In this document: one piece after another, positions 14,777-18,357 of the stretch | How the letters are laid out: each line of letters starts with the position of its first letter | How positions within the stretch are numbered: position 1 is the first letter of the stretch | From: Candidatus Brocadiaceae bacterium | GTDB taxonomy: Bacteria > Planctomycetota > Brocadiia > Brocadiales > Bathyanammoxibiaceae | Assembly (NCBI GenBank): GCA_030018855.1 | Contig: JASEHG010000018.1 | Span: 1 to 18,357 of the forward strand | Length of the DNA stretch: 18,357 nt | Direction: 5' to 3' | Position numbers and translations under genes: made by a program | Notes under the pieces: model-generated | The model's input: only the letters and a program-made list of their open reading frames with translations | Databases searched by the model: none | Told to the model about the DNA's origin: nothing

Positions 14777-14837
14777 CTAGTAACCAGTTGTCAGCTGCCA
14801 GTTGTCAGGAGACTGAAAACTGACAACTGATAACTAG
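14777..14837. repeat. CAGTTGTCAG-type hairpin upstream of leuC
   Basis: Arms 14777-14794 and 14820-14837 match 16 of 18 (CTAGTAACCAGTTGTCAG against CTGACAACTGATAACTAG). CAGTTGTCAG is itself repeated inside the left arm with a CTGC interruption. It lies 20 nt upstream of the leuC ATG in the leader of that gene. A separate short palindrome CGCCTGAGGCG is at 14868-14878. Confidence 0.85.
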
Positions 14838-14918
14838 TAGCAGTTCTATAGGTTAATCAGGGTTATCCGCCTGAGGCGAACAGATTTGCCTAGGGCGTGA
14901 AGGGGTAGGCTAAGTCCA

Positions 14919-15203
14919 TTAATTATTAAAAAACCTGCTCCTGTGGCTTTTTATAAACAGTGGGTCCTGGATATATATCTTATGGCACTTAGAACACAAG
15001 TCAAAGCGGATGGAATCGTACTCTACTTCTTCGTCTTCAATATCCTTCTGGTCGTATTCTTCTAGTTCATCCATATCCTCAAAGTCTTCTTCCTCTTCTT
15101 CTTCGGGCTGACCTGCGGCGTGTATCTCTATTTTTACGACATACCTAACGTCCTCTTCAGTATGTATCTGCTTACCACACATGTCACAGGTGTAGTGGAC
15201 CAT
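14919..15203 (-). CDS. Small acidic zinc-ribbon-like protein, function unknown
   Basis: A 94-residue protein with two CxxC knuckles, C6/C9 (YTCDMCGK) and C70/C73 (FDLCSKCHK), that should bind one zinc ion. Between them are a short basic strand region (VRYVVKIEIHAA) and a strongly acidic stretch (about 33-60, largely Glu/Asp). I associate this pattern (YTCD-CGK, RYVVKIE, DLC-KCHK) with small uncharacterised planctomycete proteins, from memory only. The ATG has an excellent AAGGAGG 7 nt upstream, and an exact-consensus promoter lies 70 nt upstream, so it is a real, probably well-expressed gene. It is first in the unit with leuC, the activase and leuD. Role unknown: a regulator, a chaperone or a metal-binding helper are all possible. 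Confidence 0.8.
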   Translation of the reverse strand: MVHYTCDMCGKQIHTEEDVRYVVKIEIHAAGQPEEEEEEDFEDMDELEEYDQKDIEDEEVEYDSIRFDLCSKCHKIYIQDPLFIKSHRSRFFNN

Positions 15204-15273
15204 CCATCAACCTCCTTATCCCTGTAAGGGAAAGACCAATTATTCACCCCCCATCCCTGTGAAAATTTCATGA

Positions 15274-15302
15274 ATTATATTCAGCGATAGAGGGCTTGTC
15301 AA
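15274..15302 (-). promoter_or_regulatory. Consensus sigma70 promoter for the zinc-ribbon - leuC - activase - leuD unit
   Basis: Minus strand: TTGACA (15302-15297), a 17-nt spacer, TATAAT (15279-15274). All twelve hexamer bases match the consensus and the spacing is ideal. The leader to the ATG at 15203 is about 64 nt and contains no obvious riboswitch or attenuator. Confidence 0.85.
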
Positions 15303-15428
15303 GGAAAAAGGGGGAGGAGAGTGGCCCTGTTAGGCTGAAAACAGTGTTCACCAGGATGGATTTACTCAAACAAGAGGGTAATTATTTACCGATACTTTAT
15401 GTGGAACCTCATCTATAAAAATACAAAT

Positions 15429-15446
15429 CTATACCTAACCGTATAG
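15429..15446. promoter_or_regulatory. Short inverted repeat upstream of the kinase gene
   Basis: CTATAC and GTATAG arms of 6 nt around CTAACC. It lies between the two divergent units and just upstream of the kinase promoter candidate, so it could be an operator; no binding protein can be named. Confidence 0.3.
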
Positions 15447-15456
15447 GTGACCATGG

Positions 15457-15485
15457 TTGACGGTTATATCATAATGTGATAAACT
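15457..15485 (+). promoter_or_regulatory. Possible promoter for the kinase - response regulator pair
   Basis: TTGACG (15457-15462), a 17-nt spacer, then TAAACT (15480-15485, four of six bases). It would start transcription near 15492, which excludes the GTG at 15476 as the kinase start and supports the ATG at 15506. Confidence 0.35.
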
Positions 15486-15505
15486 GCCTTCCAGAAAGAC
15501 TTAAA

Positions 15506-17866
15506 ATGCTTAGTTCTATTCGCAGTAAGACAATAATTCTCTTTTTCCTCTTTTCCTTCGTCCCTTTACTGACCTCCAGGTTGGTGGTCTTTCCTAAGGT
15601 CTGGAGGGCTTTTCAAGAGGTGAGGATAAGGGACCTGGAGAGCGTGGGCCACAAGCAGGCCGAGCTTATCTCCGTGTGGATGAAGGAGCGCAAGGCCGAT
15701 GTTGCGGCTACGGCCAGGGAGTACCTTGTCAGCTCCTTTATAAAGTTTGTTCCGGGGGACAGGGAGTATCAGGAACTTATCTCTTATCTCCAGTTCGTAA
15801 GGGATAATTACGGTTACAAAGAGGTCTCTATTGCTGACATACAGGGCAAGCTCAGGGTATCTACCCGAGAAGACCTCCTGGGTCTCAGTATAGCGGAGTT
15901 TGATTACTTCCGGGAGGCACTGAAGGGTAACGTCTTTGTAACCCGTGTCCACCCCTCTGCCTTCCCCATACAGAACGAGGCTGGGGAGATGGAGCGGGGC
16001 GTACCCACCCTCTTCGTCTCAGGTCCCGTAAGGGACGACAGACACAGGATTATCGGGGTAGCGAGCCTGAGGGTGGACGTCATGTCCCTCTCCAAGGAGA
16101 TGCGCAGGGTAAAGCTTGGTGAGACGGGGGAAACCTATCTGGTGGACGAAAACGGTTACATGATTACTGAATCCCGTTTCGCCTCCACCATCAGGGAGAT
16201 GGGCCTGATAAAGAAGCGGACGGCCCTGGAATTGAAACTAGTAGACCCCACTACCGGTCAGCTCACCAGGGGGGTGCAGGCCTGCCTGAAGGGGGAGCTG
16301 GGATATGACGTAGAAGGTTACCCGGACTACCGTGGGGTGAAGGTACTGGGTTTCTGGCACTGGATCCCTGAGTACAACTGGGGGCTTATGTCTGAGATTG
16401 ACGTGGATGAGGCCTATAAGGACCTTTATGAGCTGGATAGGGCACTCATATCTATCGCTTTTGCCTTCACCCTGGTGATAGTGGTGGCGGCGGTCTTCCT
16501 TGGGCGCAGACTCACCGCCCCCATCCTCCACCTGACGGAAGTTACCAGGAGGATGTCCAGTGGAGACCTGCGTCAGAGGGTGGGCGTAAGCTCCAGGGAC
16601 GAGATAGGGCACCTGGCCGAGTCCTTTAACACCATGGTGGAGACTATAGAAAAGAGGAGTGAGGAGCTAGAATCCACTAAGCAATACCTGGAGAGTATGT
16701 TTGACTCCATACGGGACGTCATCGTCGTAGTAGATAAGAACGAGACCATCATGAGGGTCAACCAGGCGGCCATAGATGAGTATGGAGAGGACATCATAGG
16801 TAAGAAATGTTACGAGGTCCTTATGGCCCGGGACTGCAGGTGTGACGTATGCCTGAACCTGAAGGTGGCAGAAGAACTCAAACCTGCCTTTGCGGAACAC
16901 GCCGCCCCCAGCAAGGAGAAGGTCTTCTTCACCGAGTCCTACCCGCTCCTGAACGCCAGAGGTAACTTGCAGGCCATTATAATGGTCTCAAGGGATGTGA
17001 CCCAGCAGAAGCAGATGGAACAAAAACTCCAGAGGTACACCCTTGACCTGGAAAAGACGGTGGAGGAAAGGACCAGGGCGCTGATGCTTACTAATAAGGA
17101 GTTAGAAGAAAAGAACAGGCAACTAGAAAAGGCCAACCTGGAGCTGAGGACCCTGGATAGACTAAAGGACAGCATCATCAGGGACGTCTCCCACGAGCTT
17201 AAGAGTCCAGTGGCCCAGGTAAAGATGGCCTTTGACCTGTGGTTTGAAGAAAAGGATAAAGGGAAACTGGACGTAGGAAAAGAAAAGAAATTGGCCGCGG
17301 TAATCAGCAATAACGTCCTCAGGCTACAGAGGACCATTGCGGCAGTACTAGACCTTTCCAGCATAGAATCAGGGCAGGTGAAGTACAAAAAAGAGAAACT
17401 TCAACTGGAGGAGTTGGTCCAAAAGGTTATAATGGGCTATGCACTGGTGGTGGAGCAAAAGGGCCTCATGCTCAAGACAAATTTCCCCTCCAGGCTCCCA
17501 GAGGTTCAAGGGGACAAGGAGCATCTGGCCAGGGTTATCTCTAACTTGATAGATAACGCCGTCAAGTACACCCCTAAAGGGGAGATATTGGTCTATGGAG
17601 AGGAACGGGATGGCAGGGTAGAGATTCACGTAAGAGACACAGGAATGGGTATTGGCCTGCCCAGGGAACAATATGATAAACTGTTCCAGAGGTTCTACCA
17701 GGAAAGGCCCCGTTACGATGGTGTAGGGGTAGGGCTGGCCATCTGCAGGGCTATTGTGGAGGCCCATGGAGGGAAAATCTGGGCAGAAAGCGAGGGGACC
17801 GGTAAGGGGTCTACTTTCAGTTTCTCTGTACCATTAACAGGACAAAAGGATGAATCACACCAATAA
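15506..17866 (+). CDS. Membrane sensor histidine kinase (Cache-HAMP-PAS-HisKA-HATPase)
   Basis: A 786-residue sensor kinase. From the ATG: membrane helix about 7-29, a large extracytoplasmic Cache-type sensor about 30-312, membrane helix about 313-333, HAMP about 334-387, PAS about 392-498, coiled coil about 499-550 (many Glu/Lys/Leu), HisKA with the phospho-accepting H563 in VSHELKSPVAQ, and an ATPase domain with N box NLIDNAVKYTP (680-690), G1 DTGMGIG (711) and G2 GVGVGLAI (739-746). The PAS domain carries four close cysteines, C435, C444, C446 and C449 (CYEVLMARDCRCDVC), which could bind a metal or sense redox state. The frame opens at a GTG at 15476, but the ATG at 15506 gives a normal N-terminus and fits the promoter. 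The stop overlaps the regulator start by 17 nt. Signal unknown; Cache sensors usually bind small molecules. Confidence 0.92.
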   Translation: MLSSIRSKTIILFFLFSFVPLLTSRLVVFPKVWRAFQEVRIRDLESVGHKQAELISVWMKERKADVAATAREYLVSSFIKFVPGDREYQELISYLQFVRDNYGYKEVSIADIQGKLRVSTREDLLGLSIAEFDYFREALKGNVFVTRVHPSAFPIQNEAGEMERGVPTLFVSGPVRDDRHRIIGVASLRVDVMSLSKEMRRVKLGETGETYLVDENGYMITESRFASTIREMGLIKKRTALELKLVDPTTGQLTRGVQACLKGELGYDVEGYPDYRGVKVLGFWHWIPEYNWGLMSEIDVDEAYKDLYELDRALISIAFAFTLVIVVAAVFLGRRLTAPILHLTEVTRRMSSGDLRQRVGVSSRDEIGHLAESFNTMVETIEKRSEELESTKQYLESMFDSIRDVIVVVDKNETIMRVNQAAIDEYGEDIIGKKCYEVLMARDCRCDVCLNLKVAEELKPAFAEHAAPSKEKVFFTESYPLLNARGNLQAIIMVSRDVTQQKQMEQKLQRYTLDLEKTVEERTRALMLTNKELEEKNRQLEKANLELRTLDRLKDSIIRDVSHELKSPVAQVKMAFDLWFEEKDKGKLDVGKEKKLAAVISNNVLRLQRTIAAVLDLSSIESGQVKYKKEKLQLEELVQKVIMGYALVVEQKGLMLKTNFPSRLPEVQGDKEHLARVISNLIDNAVKYTPKGEILVYGEERDGRVEIHVRDTGMGIGLPREQYDKLFQRFYQERPRYDGVGVGLAICRAIVEAHGGKIWAESEGTGKGSTFSFSVPLTGQKDESHQ

Positions 17867-18230
17867 CAAGATTATTTTAATTGTAGAGGACGATGAGGAG
17901 TTCCAGGAACTCTTCGCCATGATGCTGGAAGATACGGGGTATCGTATCATAAGGGCCTATGACGGCACTGAGGCCCTAAAAAAACTGGAGGAACAGAAAC
18001 CTAATCTCATCATACTGGACATACTCCTGGAGGCAATGATGGGAGATGCCCTCTTTCTCCACCTGAAGCGGGTGCCCGAATACGCCGACATCCCAATCGT
18101 CATTACAAGCAGTTTTTCCGCCAAGGACTACCCCAATCTCCGTGAGATTGACCCCAGGCTTGTCTTCCTGGAAAAACCCTTTTCCAAAGAGACACTCCTG
18201 AGGGTAGTGCAGGAAAGGCTGGGGAAGTAG
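17850..18230 (+). CDS. Single-domain response regulator (CheY-like receiver)
   Basis: A 126-residue receiver without an output domain. It has the acidic pocket E13-D14-D15 (LIVEDDEE), the phospho-accepting D57 (LIILDILL), T86 (IVITSS) and K109 (FLEKPFS). It is the expected phosphorylation target of the kinase encoded just upstream, with which it overlaps by 17 nt, implying coupled translation. With no DNA-binding or enzyme domain it must act through protein contact or as a phosphorelay intermediate passing phosphate to a regulator elsewhere. The 127 nt after it hold no gene and end in the truncated palindrome at the window edge. Confidence 0.93.
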   Translation: MNHTNNKIILIVEDDEEFQELFAMMLEDTGYRIIRAYDGTEALKKLEEQKPNLIILDILLEAMMGDALFLHLKRVPEYADIPIVITSSFSAKDYPNLREIDPRLVFLEKPFSKETLLRVVQERLGK

Positions 18231-18334
18231 CCTCCATTGGTGGAATGACAGATGTCAGAATCCAAACGACAAATGAACCTCAATTTGACGTTTGAGCGTT
18301 GTTATGAGACCCCTGGAAGACTCTGGCCTTCAAT

Positions 18335-18357
18335 GTAGGGGCACGTTGCAACGTGCC
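18335..18357. repeat. GTAGGGG/CCCCTAC palindrome, cut by the window edge
   Basis: The first 23 nt (GTAGGGGCACGTTGCAACGT then GCC) are those of the 28-nt palindrome at 573-600, with one base closer to perfect symmetry. The last five bases would lie outside the window. It lies about 105 nt after the response regulator stop. Confidence 0.85.

Overview
The window reads as a bacterial chromosome segment of moderate GC content. It looks most like a planctomycete of the anammox-related Brocadiia lineage, but this is inferred from gene content and cannot be confirmed by eye. Pointers are an Rh-type (not Amt-type) ammonium/gas channel, the first part of a V-type ATPase subunit I, a small acidic zinc-ribbon protein of a kind I associate with planctomycetes, a giant 2-hydroxyacyl-CoA-dehydratase-activase protein, and spacers full of short palindromic repeats.

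Layout. Bases 1-238 (minus) are the 5' end of a V-ATPase subunit I gene, with a good sigma70 promoter upstream. Then, all on the minus strand, come the Rh channel (614-1789) and a likely transcription unit dnaA - pepP/pepQ-like peptidase - accB - accC (6575 down to 2123). An OGG1-type DNA glycosylase (6912-7799) is divergent from dnaA on the plus strand. A 0.8 kb gene-free zone (7800-8598) with hairpins separates it from a second minus-strand unit: zinc-ribbon protein - leuC - acyl-CoA dehydratase activase - leuD (15203 down to 8599). This unit starts from an exact TTGACA-N17-TATAAT promoter. Divergent from it, on the plus strand, are a Cache-HAMP-PAS histidine kinase and an overlapping single-domain response regulator (15506-18230).

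How the genes work together. AccB and AccC are the biotin carrier and biotin carboxylase of acetyl-CoA carboxylase (fatty acid synthesis). LeuC and LeuD are the two halves of an isopropylmalate-type [4Fe-4S] isomerase (leucine, or the citramalate route to isoleucine). Unusually, they are separated by a 4.2 kb gene for an iron-sulfur ATPase of the radical dehydratase activator family. The kinase/regulator pair is an independent signalling module.

Most notable structure. (1) A family of GTAGGGG...CCCCTAC palindromes occurs at least six times, once in frame inside the glycosylase gene, where it supplies about ten residues. (2) Four junctions between co-directional genes (dnaA/pep, activase/leuD, leuC/activase, zinc-ribbon/leuC) each hold a hairpin built from a different short, degenerate, tandemly repeated word. 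In three of them the purine-rich arm is 5' in the mRNA and the pyrimidine-rich arm lies next to the following start codon, replacing the expected Shine-Dalgarno sequence for two genes. No CRISPR array, tRNA, rRNA or intact insertion sequence was seen.
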